Assembly: GCA_027315135.1 (NCBI GenBank)
Contig: DAHUYR010000027.1
Coordinates: 1-39,528 of the forward strand
DNA: 39,528 nucleotides
Direction of reading: 5' to 3'
From: Microcaldota archaeon
Lineage (GTDB): Archaea > Micrarchaeota > Micrarchaeia > Micrarchaeales > CABMGC01
Position numbers and translations under genes: made by a program. Positions 16,151-24,936 of the stretch are shown in pieces (positions within the stretch are counted from its first letter, which is position 1; each line of letters opens with the position of its first letter). Below the pieces are notes generated by a model, which ran no database searches, was not told where the DNA came from, and saw only the letters and a program-made list of their open reading frames with translations.

Positions 16151-17287
16151 ATGTTAACAAAGCTTTATCCGGTGATGCTAATTAACACAGACATGATTAC
16201 CCAAACCCGACTCATCAATCAGCGCATATCTGCAGTAAAGAGGAGCATGAATCCGGAAGATACGGTTTTTACGATGGGCGCAATACAGGCGCAGGATTAT
16301 CAGGCAGCTCTCTGGGCAATAGGGCTTCGTTGCAAAGAAGGCACAACAAAATCAGATGTCGAATCTGCAATAGCAAGCAAGAAAATAATCAGAACATGGC
16401 TCATGAGGGGCACTATTCATTTTGCATCTTCATCAGATATACTGCAGATGTTGCAGCTCTTTGGCCCCAGGCTTATAAAAACAGGAAAATTACGCGACAG
16501 TCACCTTGGCCTTTCCCCTGAAATCATAAAAAAAGTAGAATCTCTTTTTTCAAAGGCGCTTGAAGGTGGCAATCAGCTTAAGCGCAGTGAAATGTATAAA
16601 ATAATGGAAAAAGGCGGAGTGCCGCATTCAAATAACATTGGCTATCATATGCTGTACCGCGCAGCATGGGACGGCATAATCTGTTTCGGTCTACATGAAG
16701 GAAAAGAGGCAACATTTTCGCTTCTTGAAGATTCGACTCCCAAACAATACAAATTTGACAGGGAAAAGGCACTCAAAGATCTTGCAATAAGATATTTTAA
16801 CAGCCACGGACCAGCAACGCTTGAGGATTATGTATGGTGGTCTGGACTGAAAGTATCTGATGCAAAGCTAGGGATGGAGATGGTCAAATCCAGATTAAGC
16901 GCAGAGGAAGCCGGAGGCAAAACCTATTACATGCCTAGAGAAACGGCAAAATCAAAAGAAACTGCGCAGTCTCTGTTCCTGCTGCCTGCTTTCGACGAAT
17001 ACATAATCAGTTATAAAGACAGGTCTCAATTGCTGGATAATGCAAACACGCAAAAATTGCTGCGAAGCGGAAAGGTAGCCTTCATTCACAGCAACGGTGT
17101 CTTCCTACCTACTATTGTAATAGAGGGCAAAGTCGTTGGGACATGGAGACGTGAGCTTCGCAAGGGAAAGCTCGAGATTATTCTTAATCAGTTCGCGAAA
17201 ATAAGCCAAGAACACAGGAAACTTATAAGCGATGAAGCTGAACGTTATGGCAGGTTCTTCGAAATAGACGCAAAATTAAAAACCTGA
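16151..17287 (+). CDS. Winged-helix DNA-binding protein, AlkZ-like (HTH_42) DNA glycosylase family; start may be 16193
   Basis: AIQAQDYQAALWAIGLR (QxQ-type motif), RTWLMRGTIHF, LLPAFDEYIISYKDRS. Confidence 0.85.
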   Translation: MLTKLYPVMLINTDMITQTRLINQRISAVKRSMNPEDTVFTMGAIQAQDYQAALWAIGLRCKEGTTKSDVESAIASKKIIRTWLMRGTIHFASSSDILQMLQLFGPRLIKTGKLRDSHLGLSPEIIKKVESLFSKALEGGNQLKRSEMYKIMEKGGVPHSNNIGYHMLYRAAWDGIICFGLHEGKEATFSLLEDSTPKQYKFDREKALKDLAIRYFNSHGPATLEDYVWWSGLKVSDAKLGMEMVKSRLSAEEAGGKTYYMPRETAKSKETAQSLFLLPAFDEYIISYKDRSQLLDNANTQKLLRSGKVAFIHSNGVFLPTIVIEGKVVGTWRRELRKGKLEIILNQFAKISQEHRKLISDEAERYGRFFEIDAKLKT

Positions 17288-17301
17288 TTATCTGGGGTCA
17301 C

Positions 17302-17730
17302 CTAAGCTCTAGATATTTTACCGAGCGAACTTTTAGGAAGCATGTATGCAAGATGCTTTGCAGCGTCCTTCCTTGAAACCCATTTAAATTCACTGTGCTC
17401 AGAACTCAGCTTTAATCTAGAACCGGCAGGTATTTTGCATTGGTAGATCAGGAACATAAGATTTCCTCTGCCATTGTCTATCTTGAAATTTGCCACTGAC
17501 ACATCTAACAGTTTTCCTATACTAAGTCTTCCTATTCCTATCTCTTCACGAACCTCGCGCACAAGAGTGCCTCTTATATCAAGACTCTGCATTTTGCCCC
17601 CAGGAAGATCCCAGTAAGGCTTCCATTTGTCTGAAGGCTTCCGAGGCGCTCCCATCAGTATAAGCACTCTTCCCGCATGGTCAGTTATGAGCGCCTTTAC
17701 TCCTATATAAAATTGCTTATCTCCCTTCAT
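17302..17730 (-). CDS. NUDIX hydrolase
   Basis: Nudix box GGKMQSLDIRGTLVREVREEIGI (Asp in place of the first consensus Glu). Confidence 0.9.
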   Translation of the reverse strand: MKGDKQFYIGVKALITDHAGRVLILMGAPRKPSDKWKPYWDLPGGKMQSLDIRGTLVREVREEIGIGRLSIGKLLDVSVANFKIDNGRGNLMFLIYQCKIPAGSRLKLSSEHSEFKWVSRKDAAKHLAYMLPKSSLGKISRA

Positions 17731-17818
17731 AAACTTATAATCGCGCTACAAGGTTAATGAAAGTTCGGTTCGATTACTGTCTGACCATCTGCACACAAAC
17801 TAAATAAGAAACAGTGCT

Positions 17819-17958
17819 TGGGGTTGCCGGGATTTGAACCCGGACTTGCAGGTTACTTCATATTTATTCGGTACTTCCAGATCCTCATCATTGCCCAAAG
17901 GCTCATTGGATTATAAACATCTGGAGCCTGCCGCGCTGCCAAGTTACACAACAACCCC
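17819..17958 (-). tRNA. tRNA-Trp(CCA) with about 67-nt insertion at 17854..17920 (37/38; exact boundaries uncertain)
   Basis: GGGGTTG/CAACCCC acceptor, GCAGG-CTCCAG...A-CCTGC anticodon arm interrupted, CCGGG-TTCAAAT-CCCGG T-arm, A73. Confidence 0.9.
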
Positions 17959-18023
17959 TGACAAACACATACTATTCGTAAGGGGTATTATATAAATTTG
18001 TTGCAAAGTATCTCTGTGACAAA

Positions 18024-18866
18024 ATGTCTATTATAGACTCGTTAGGCATGCTTATCGCAAGGAAATGGATTGCAGGAGTGGACTTAGGACACGCTATGCG
18101 CGAGGCCAAAAAGTATAACTCCAAAAAGGAAAATGTAATCATGAATTACCTTGGGGAAGATCTAAAAAGCAAAAAACTTGTCGAGCAGAACAAAGGACAG
18201 ATACTTGCGCTGCTGGACAGGATGCACTCAGAAAAGATAAAGGGAAGCATAGCGGTAAAACCAACGCAGATAGGCATTGCAATAAGCAAGAGTTATTTTG
18301 CGGCTAACTACTCTGAAATACTAGAAAAAGCATCAGTATGCGAATTTACTGTATGGCTGGACATGGAGCAGTTCGAATACGTCAAAGGCACAATAGACAT
18401 GTATCTGAGATTCTGCAGAAAGTATGATACAGGCATATGCATTCAGGCGAAATTAAGGCAAAGCCTAAAGGATATACAACGGATAGTGAAGCAAAACGGA
18501 AGGATAAGGCTCGTAAAAGGAGCGTACAAGTATACAAATGCAATCTCATTCCAAGAAAAACAGGAAGTATATTCCAACTATATAAAATGCATGGATTACC
18601 TTTTTGCGCATTCCAAGAAATTCATGATAGCAACACACGACGAACGTATTATAAACATTGCAAGAAACAAGGAGAAGAAGACCGGTAAAAAGATCCAGTT
18701 CGGCATGCTGAAAGGAATAAGGCCGCAATTAGCCGCAAAACTTGCAGAATCAGAGGACATGAACATATACATGCCCTACGGCGAACAGTGGCTGGAGTAT
18801 TCCATGCGCAGGCTTTCCGAATGGGAACATGCAAAGATAATACTAAGGTCAATCATGCAAGGCTGA
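18024..18866 (+). CDS. Proline dehydrogenase-like protein
   Basis: VWLDMEQFEYVKGTIDMYLRF, ICIQAKLRQSLKDIQRIVKQNGRIRLVKGAYKY, FGMLKGIRPQ pattern of ProDH. Confidence 0.88.
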   Translation: MSIIDSLGMLIARKWIAGVDLGHAMREAKKYNSKKENVIMNYLGEDLKSKKLVEQNKGQILALLDRMHSEKIKGSIAVKPTQIGIAISKSYFAANYSEILEKASVCEFTVWLDMEQFEYVKGTIDMYLRFCRKYDTGICIQAKLRQSLKDIQRIVKQNGRIRLVKGAYKYTNAISFQEKQEVYSNYIKCMDYLFAHSKKFMIATHDERIINIARNKEKKTGKKIQFGMLKGIRPQLAAKLAESEDMNIYMPYGEQWLEYSMRRLSEWEHAKIILRSIMQG

Positions 18867-18870
18867 TTCC

Positions 18871-19467
18871 ATGGTAATAAAAGCAGTTGTATTCGATATG
18901 GGCGGAGTGCTTTTAGACGCCGTCAACTACAAATACTTCAGGAAGATGGAAGGGATAACTGATACGGATGAAAAAACCATACGCAAATTCATCAGGTCTC
19001 TGCTCATATACTACGAATCAGGCCGTATGACAAAACACGAATTCGACAGTAAGATAGCAAAGAGATTTGGGATAAAGGAATCCGAAGTAAAATGGCCTAT
19101 TTTCCTTTATGACAACGGCAGAGTGAAGAAGGACATGATTGCACTTGCCAAGGCACTGTCCAAGAAATATAAGGTCGCTTGCATAACAAACGTAGACAAA
19201 TCAAGATACTACTATTCAAAATCCCTTATAGACTTCAGCATATTCAGGTTTGTGCTTTCATCATGCTATTTCGGAGTATCGAAGCCAGACAGGCGCATAT
19301 ACCTGAATGCAATAAAGAGGCTCAGGGTAAAACCAGAGGAAACCCTTTTCATAGACGACATGGAAGAAAATGTAATAGGTGCAAGGAAGGTTGGCATGAA
19401 CGCAGTGCACTTCAAAGGCATCACGGAACTGAAGAAGAGCTTGAAAACATACGGCATTAAAGCGTGA
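18871..19467 (+). CDS. HAD superfamily hydrolase
   Basis: VVFDMGGVLLD, CITNVD, SKPDRRIY, LFIDDMEENVIGARKVGMNAVHF. Confidence 0.92.
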   Translation: MVIKAVVFDMGGVLLDAVNYKYFRKMEGITDTDEKTIRKFIRSLLIYYESGRMTKHEFDSKIAKRFGIKESEVKWPIFLYDNGRVKKDMIALAKALSKKYKVACITNVDKSRYYYSKSLIDFSIFRFVLSSCYFGVSKPDRRIYLNAIKRLRVKPEETLFIDDMEENVIGARKVGMNAVHFKGITELKKSLKTYGIKA

Positions 19468-20919
19468 TCAGTAAGATAGGGCAAAATAGGCGTAGCATTT
19501 CCCGTTTTCATTACAGTATACGCATTCCTTTGCCTTTTCCTGCTCGAAAGGCACTAGCCTTATCGTTGCCCCGGTCTCTTCCTTTATCTTATCTTCGCAT
19601 GAATCCTTGCCGCACCATCCTGCCTTGATGAAGCCCTTCTTGGCATTAAGTGTTTTCTTAAATTCTTCATACGTCGTAACCGTCCTTATGTTATCATCCA
19701 TGAATCTTTTTGCCTTATCAAACATACTTTTCTGCATGCCTGCAATCTCGTCCTTCACTATTCTGTCCAATTCTGATAGTTTAACCTGCTTCTTTTCAGA
19801 GGTATCTCTTCTAACGAGAACTACGGAATCGGCTGCAATATCCTTGGGCCCTATCTCAATCCTCAGCGGAACTCCTTTAGTCTCATGCTCATTAAATTTC
19901 CATCCTGGGGTTCTGTTCTCACGGTTGTCAATTTCCGCTCTGAACCCTGCTGCTTTGAGCCTTTTTACAATTCTATCAGATGCCTCCAGAACTTTGGAAC
20001 GGTCATTATCCTTGTATATCGGAACCACAATCAACTGCACCGGAGCAACCTTGGGAGGCAGGACAACTCCTTTGTCATCTCCATGCACCATTATCAATGC
20101 ACCAAGAAGCCTTGTCGACATTCCCCAGGAGGTCTGCCATGCAAACTGCTTCTGTCCCTGCCCGTCAAGATACTCTATTCCAAAAGCCTTTGCAAAGTGC
20201 TGTCCCAGATTATGCGAAGTGCCAGACTGTACTGCCTTGCCGTCAGGCATCATCGCCTCTATCGTAGTGGTGTAAAGCGCGCCTGCAAATTTCTCCCTCT
20301 CTGATTTCATACCTTCAAGCACTGGTATTGCGAGATACTGCTCAGCTATCTCCTTGTAGAAACCAAGTATCATCCTCACTTCTTTATCTGCATCTTCTTT
20401 AGTTGCATGTACAGTATGTCCTTCCTGCCACAAAAATTCACTTGTCCTTAGGAAGGGTTTAGTTGCCTTTATCTCAGCCCTCAGGACACTGCACCATTGG
20501 TTTAGCAGAAGCGGGAGATCCCTCCAGCTCCTTATCCACTTTGAATAGAACGAGTATATTATGGTCTCGGAAGTTGGCCTGATTGCAAGCTGCTCCCCAA
20601 GCTTACTGTTGCCGCTATGCGTTACCCAGAAGACCTCCGGAGTGAAGCCCTCAAAATGCTCTGCCTCTTTGGTCAGGAATGATTCTGGTATAAGCAGCGG
20701 GAAGTAGGCATTCTTATGCCCTGTTTCCTTTATCATCTTATTGAATGCTTCCTGTATCATCTCCCAGATTTCATAAGCGGTAGGGCGTATCGCCATGGTG
20801 CCCTGTACTGGTCCATAGTCAGCCAAGCCTGCCTTGAGCACTACCTGTATGTACCATTCCGAGAAGTTCTCTTCCTTGCCAACGCTTATGCCTTCTAAAC
20901 TCTTGGACTTTTCAACCAT
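19468..20919 (-). CDS. proS: Prolyl-tRNA synthetase (archaeal/eukaryotic type)
   Basis: FSEWYIQVVLKAGLADYGPVQGTMAIRP; AIRPTSETIIYSFYSKWIRSWRDLPLLLNQWCSVLR; FLRTSEFLWQEGHT. Confidence 0.97.
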   Translation of the reverse strand: MVEKSKSLEGISVGKEENFSEWYIQVVLKAGLADYGPVQGTMAIRPTAYEIWEMIQEAFNKMIKETGHKNAYFPLLIPESFLTKEAEHFEGFTPEVFWVTHSGNSKLGEQLAIRPTSETIIYSFYSKWIRSWRDLPLLLNQWCSVLRAEIKATKPFLRTSEFLWQEGHTVHATKEDADKEVRMILGFYKEIAEQYLAIPVLEGMKSEREKFAGALYTTTIEAMMPDGKAVQSGTSHNLGQHFAKAFGIEYLDGQGQKQFAWQTSWGMSTRLLGALIMVHGDDKGVVLPPKVAPVQLIVVPIYKDNDRSKVLEASDRIVKRLKAAGFRAEIDNRENRTPGWKFNEHETKGVPLRIEIGPKDIAADSVVLVRRDTSEKKQVKLSELDRIVKDEIAGMQKSMFDKAKRFMDDNIRTVTTYEEFKKTLNAKKGFIKAGWCGKDSCEDKIKEETGATIRLVPFEQEKAKECVYCNENGKCYAYFALSY

Positions 20920-21055
20920 AAATTCACTATCGATTGCTGATCATAGTCAGTATCAGAGCAAAATTCCTTAAATCCTCTCTCCATACTCTACAAATGCATA
21001 TTGTTCAGAGACTCTCTTTCATCACCAGTCAGAAATACCTCGTCTCATCATTTGA

Positions 21056-21128
21056 TAGTCCCGGCCAGATTCGAACTGGCGTAAACGGGTCCAAAGCCCG
21101 CTATCCTTGGCCACTAGATGACGGGACT
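21056..21128 (-). tRNA. tRNA-Gln(TTG)
   Basis: AGTCCCG/CGGGACT acceptor; GCGGG-CTTTGGA-CCCGT anticodon arm; GCCAG-TTCGAAT-CTGGC T-arm. Confidence 0.95.
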
Positions 21129-21151
21129 GCGTAACAATATCTCTGCGCACA

Positions 21152-21895
21152 TTATAAAATATCTGCAAGCTCCCTAACGCTGCCGAATTTCACCGCTTCT
21201 GCATAATCTATTCCTGCAACCTGCATATCCATAATATTTATCATGCGCCTGAACACCGGCGTATCATCTATTTTGTTTATGTTTACCTCTATTCCTTCAG
21301 AGAAGTAATTCATTGCCGGGAGTATTATCAGGTTACGCTTGTCTCGCATCTTGCCATACAGGAAGCATTTTACCTTCTCCTTCAGCCCCAGATTGTTGTA
21401 TATGCCGACTGCGGGGTGCAGATGGCCCATGATCAGCAGCTTGCCCTTCTTTAAGTCAGGCAGCTCCTCCCCATGGAAGAAAAGGATATCATCAAGAAGG
21501 AATTCCTGCCTGTATATCTTTATCCCTAAGGGCTTTTCGAACCTGTCTATGAAGTTGTCATGATTGCCTTTTACAAGATGCACCTCTACAATGTCAAGCT
21601 CTTTAAGGAAGTGGACAAACTCGCGGAATTCATTGAATTCCTCCATATGCACCTTTGAGAATTCGTTCTTTATGTCACCGTCTATTATCAGCTTCGTAGC
21701 TCCAGTAATCTCAATACTTCTTTTCAGCATATCCTTTATCTTAATGAGGTTTGTCTTAGGGAGAAATATGCCTTTGTCTGCCATGACTCCTTCGTATCCA
21801 AGATGCAGGTCGGAACACACAAGAGCATTAAGCTTCTTTATGAACAGTACTGGCATGCCTCCGACTATCTCTACTCCTTTGTATAACTCCATCAC
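21152..21895 (-). CDS. Metallophosphoesterase (Lhr-associated archaeal type)
   Basis: SDLHLGYE, DGDIKNEF, VKGNHDNF, FFHGEELP, GHLHPAVGI; ATG overlaps the end of the upstream helicase. Confidence 0.92.
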   Translation of the reverse strand: MMELYKGVEIVGGMPVLFIKKLNALVCSDLHLGYEGVMADKGIFLPKTNLIKIKDMLKRSIEITGATKLIIDGDIKNEFSKVHMEEFNEFREFVHFLKELDIVEVHLVKGNHDNFIDRFEKPLGIKIYRQEFLLDDILFFHGEELPDLKKGKLLIMGHLHPAVGIYNNLGLKEKVKCFLYGKMRDKRNLIILPAMNYFSEGIEVNINKIDDTPVFRRMINIMDMQVAGIDYAEAVKFGSVRELADIL

Positions 21896-24564
21896 TTTGA
21901 CATCTCCTTCAGCTTTGCAAGGACCTGCTTCCTCAGCATCTTCAGGTGCGTTCTCCTATCGCTCATCATTATGACATCTGCCTCTCCAAAGGTCAGCATC
22001 ATGTGCGAGAACGGGGAAGGCATGCTGCTGGATATTACCTTGTAGTCTATCGTCCCATCCGCAAGCTCCTTTATTATTCTAGAAGTCCTTGGCAGGTCCA
22101 TAAGGTCGTCAAATATCTCCCTGTATGTCTCTTTCAATATTGGGAAGTTCGGATCCATCTCCTCAACAGCCTTTAAAATCGCCTGCGAGTTGACATGCTG
22201 CCTCCTGACGCCTATCTTTATTCCTCTATAATTCCTAAGTATCATGAAGCTCCTTGCAGCGCAGTGCCTGAACCTCCTCTTCATCATCTCCGTCCTTCTT
22301 ATGTTTGCCTTAAGCATGGAGTAAAGGTCGGAACTTCCAAGGCTCCGTATAATGCCATGCACATCCTTGCCCGTAATCTTGACATCCTTGGGAGTCATCA
22401 ATACAAAACCGTTATCCGTTATATTTACTCCTACTTCAGTATCGTATTTGTCAGCGATGCATATACCAAAGAGCCTTGACATAGCATCATTTATTCTTCT
22501 CCCGTACAAAGAGTGGAATATTATCAGATTCCTCTTGCCTTCATCATCAACAGTCTGCTCTATCAGCATGAACCTGTCATTGGGCACATATCCTGTGAAT
22601 AGCAGCTGCTCCATGAAGTAGTTGAACATCGAACTCTTTGCATTGTCATCAAGCGGCATCTGGTCAAGTATCCTCTTTGCATCCTTATTCACTTCGAGAG
22701 TGCTCCTTGAGAGCTTGCTTATCATCTTCTTCTCCTTCTTCGCCGACTTGGATACGGCTTCGGCAAACTCTGCCCTGAACCTGCCTATGCTGATTGCAAG
22801 CTCATAAGTCAATGGCAATTGTTCTGAGTACCATGGAGGTATGGTAGGAGCCTGCCCTGACGCATCGCTTACATATGCTTTCATCACTCTTGAATATTCA
22901 AACCTGTATACCCTGCCACCAAGGACAAAGATGTCCCCTGGCTTCAGCCTTGCAAGGAACTCCTCCTCTATGTTCCCTATGTGCCTGTTCTCCTTTGTCA
23001 CCACATCTACAGACACCTCATCAGGTATCGTGCCAAGGTTGAGGTAATATATCAGTTTTGTAAGTTTTCCCCTCCTTCCAAAGACCTTCTCCTTTTCATC
23101 GTACCATATCTTTGCATACACTCTTCTACTTTCCAGGCCGACGTACATCCCAGACAGGTATCTAAGGACGGAGAGGTAATCCTGCTTCTCAAGCGTATGG
23201 TACGGATATGACTGCTTTATCGTTTCATAAGCCTCGTCGACCTCCCACTTCTTGTTCAGTGCCATGCCTACAATATGCTGGCAAAGCACGTCAAGAGCAT
23301 TCTTTGGCGTATTGAAGGAATCAAGATGCCTTTTTATTGCAGAATCGAGCATGACCGAGCACTCCACCAGATCATCCCTATTTGTCACTATCACCTCCCC
23401 TATTGCAGGATTTCCGAAGCCGTGCCCGCTCCTGCCTATCCTCTGCACAACTCTAGCAACGCTCTTCGGGGAACCAAGCTGTATTACATTGTCTATCGAG
23501 CCTATGTCTATCCCAAGCTCAAGGCTTGTCGAGGAAACGACGCATTTTAACTTCCCCTTCTTCAGCATCTCTTCAACGCCGAGCCTTGTCTCCCTAGAAA
23601 GCGAGCCGTGGTGCGCAGCTATATGCTCATTGCCATAGCCGTACCTTTTTGCAAGGTTATACACAACTCTTTCAGTTCCGCTCCTTGTATTGGTAAATAT
23701 CAACGTAGTGGAGTTCTTCTTTATTATCGAGTTCATGGTCGCGTAAAGCGATTTTTCCACGTCTTCATCCTTTGAATTCATGATATCCTTGACAGGGGAC
23801 ATTGCAATGAACTGCAGCTTCTTGTTCCACGTAGCATCAACCACCTCGCAATCCCTCTCGTTGCCTTTCTTATCATATCCAACGAGGAACCTTGCCGCGT
23901 CCTCTATGGGAAACAGGGTAGCCCCCATGCCGATCCTTATAAAATCATGGCCTATAGCTTCCGCCAGCCTTTCCATCGACAATGAGAGATGGACTCCCCT
24001 CTTGTTATTTGCTAGCTCATGCAATTCGTCTATTATGAAGTATTTCAGGTCCTTTAGGTTCTCCATGAATCTAGGTGAATTGAGCAGTATCGCAAGGCTC
24101 TCGGGAGTTGTGACAAGTACATTTGGGGGATGCGCCAAATGCCTCTGCCTCTCCTTAACCGGAGTATCTCCTGTCCGTATGCCAACAGTTATCTTCTTCA
24201 CGTCTATGCTCAAATCTGCGTATATCTCAGACAAAGGCTCGTTAAGATTCCTGTAAATGTCATTGTTGAGCGCCCTTAGCGGGGATACGTATATGCAGTA
24301 GACCTTCTCCTCCAGCTGATTGTTCAGGGACATGTTCATCAGGTCGCTGAGCACCGCCATGAAAGCCGAGAAGGTCTTTCCGCTTCCCGTAGGCGCAGTG
24401 ACAAGCATATTCTTCTTCTCCTTTATCAGTTTGAACGAGTACCTCTGAGGAGGGCTAGGCTCCTTGTACCTTGCAACAAACCACTTCCTGATGAACAGAT
24501 TAAGGCTGTCAAGGCTCTCCTCTACACTAAATTGCTTGTCCAAGACTCGTATCATAAGACGCAC
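21892..24564 (-). CDS. lhr: Lhr-family DEAD/DEAH-box superfamily 2 helicase
   Basis: TAPTGSGKTFSAFMAVLS, VTTPESLAILL, IIDELHEL, ATLFPIEDAARFLVG, SSTSLELGIDIGSID, QRIGRSGH. Confidence 0.95.
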   Translation of the reverse strand: MRLMIRVLDKQFSVEESLDSLNLFIRKWFVARYKEPSPPQRYSFKLIKEKKNMLVTAPTGSGKTFSAFMAVLSDLMNMSLNNQLEEKVYCIYVSPLRALNNDIYRNLNEPLSEIYADLSIDVKKITVGIRTGDTPVKERQRHLAHPPNVLVTTPESLAILLNSPRFMENLKDLKYFIIDELHELANNKRGVHLSLSMERLAEAIGHDFIRIGMGATLFPIEDAARFLVGYDKKGNERDCEVVDATWNKKLQFIAMSPVKDIMNSKDEDVEKSLYATMNSIIKKNSTTLIFTNTRSGTERVVYNLAKRYGYGNEHIAAHHGSLSRETRLGVEEMLKKGKLKCVVSSTSLELGIDIGSIDNVIQLGSPKSVARVVQRIGRSGHGFGNPAIGEVIVTNRDDLVECSVMLDSAIKRHLDSFNTPKNALDVLCQHIVGMALNKKWEVDEAYETIKQSYPYHTLEKQDYLSVLRYLSGMYVGLESRRVYAKIWYDEKEKVFGRRGKLTKLIYYLNLGTIPDEVSVDVVTKENRHIGNIEEEFLARLKPGDIFVLGGRVYRFEYSRVMKAYVSDASGQAPTIPPWYSEQLPLTYELAISIGRFRAEFAEAVSKSAKKEKKMISKLSRSTLEVNKDAKRILDQMPLDDNAKSSMFNYFMEQLLFTGYVPNDRFMLIEQTVDDEGKRNLIIFHSLYGRRINDAMSRLFGICIADKYDTEVGVNITDNGFVLMTPKDVKITGKDVHGIIRSLGSSDLYSMLKANIRRTEMMKRRFRHCAARSFMILRNYRGIKIGVRRQHVNSQAILKAVEEMDPNFPILKETYREIFDDLMDLPRTSRIIKELADGTIDYKVISSSMPSPFSHMMLTFGEADVIMMSDRRTHLKMLRKQVLAKLKEMSK

Positions 24565-24633
24565 TATGGCTATAGAATAAATTTATAAGTATGATGCTCG
24601 CTTAATTGTAAAAGGTTGATTGTTGGGAATATA

Positions 24634-24936
24634 ATGGCCAGAAAGAAAACTAAGAGTAAAAACGCAAGCGGATTTGAGACTTTTAATAAGTCTCAGCAAA
24701 TATATAAGCTTTTGGAAAAGGGTATTATCGAGAGCGAAGCCCTGAGCAGCAGCTCCTCGGACCGACCGGAGCAGGAAGACCATATAGCTGCACTTCTGGG
24801 TTCTCCTGAACCAAAGCCGCAGAATCCAGTGATTAGCAGGCTGGTCTCCGTGAAGCGCAGGCTGATAAAGCCCAAAAAACAGAAAAAGGCAAATCAGAAG
24901 TCTTCCGGAAAATCCAAAAAGCCAAAGCGAAGGTGA
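24634..24936 (+). CDS. Small basic hypothetical protein (Lys-rich C-terminal tail)
   Basis: MARKKTKSKNASGFETFNKSQQIYKLLEKG...; divergent from lhr; start adjusted from 24616. Confidence 0.6.
   Translation: MARKKTKSKNASGFETFNKSQQIYKLLEKGIIESEALSSSSSDRPEQEDHIAALLGSPEPKPQNPVISRLVSVKRRLIKPKKQKKANQKSSGKSKKPKRR

Noticed and set aside
19607-20275. 222-aa plus-strand ORF opposite proS
   Set aside because: Antisense shadow of ProRS; no recognisable domain.
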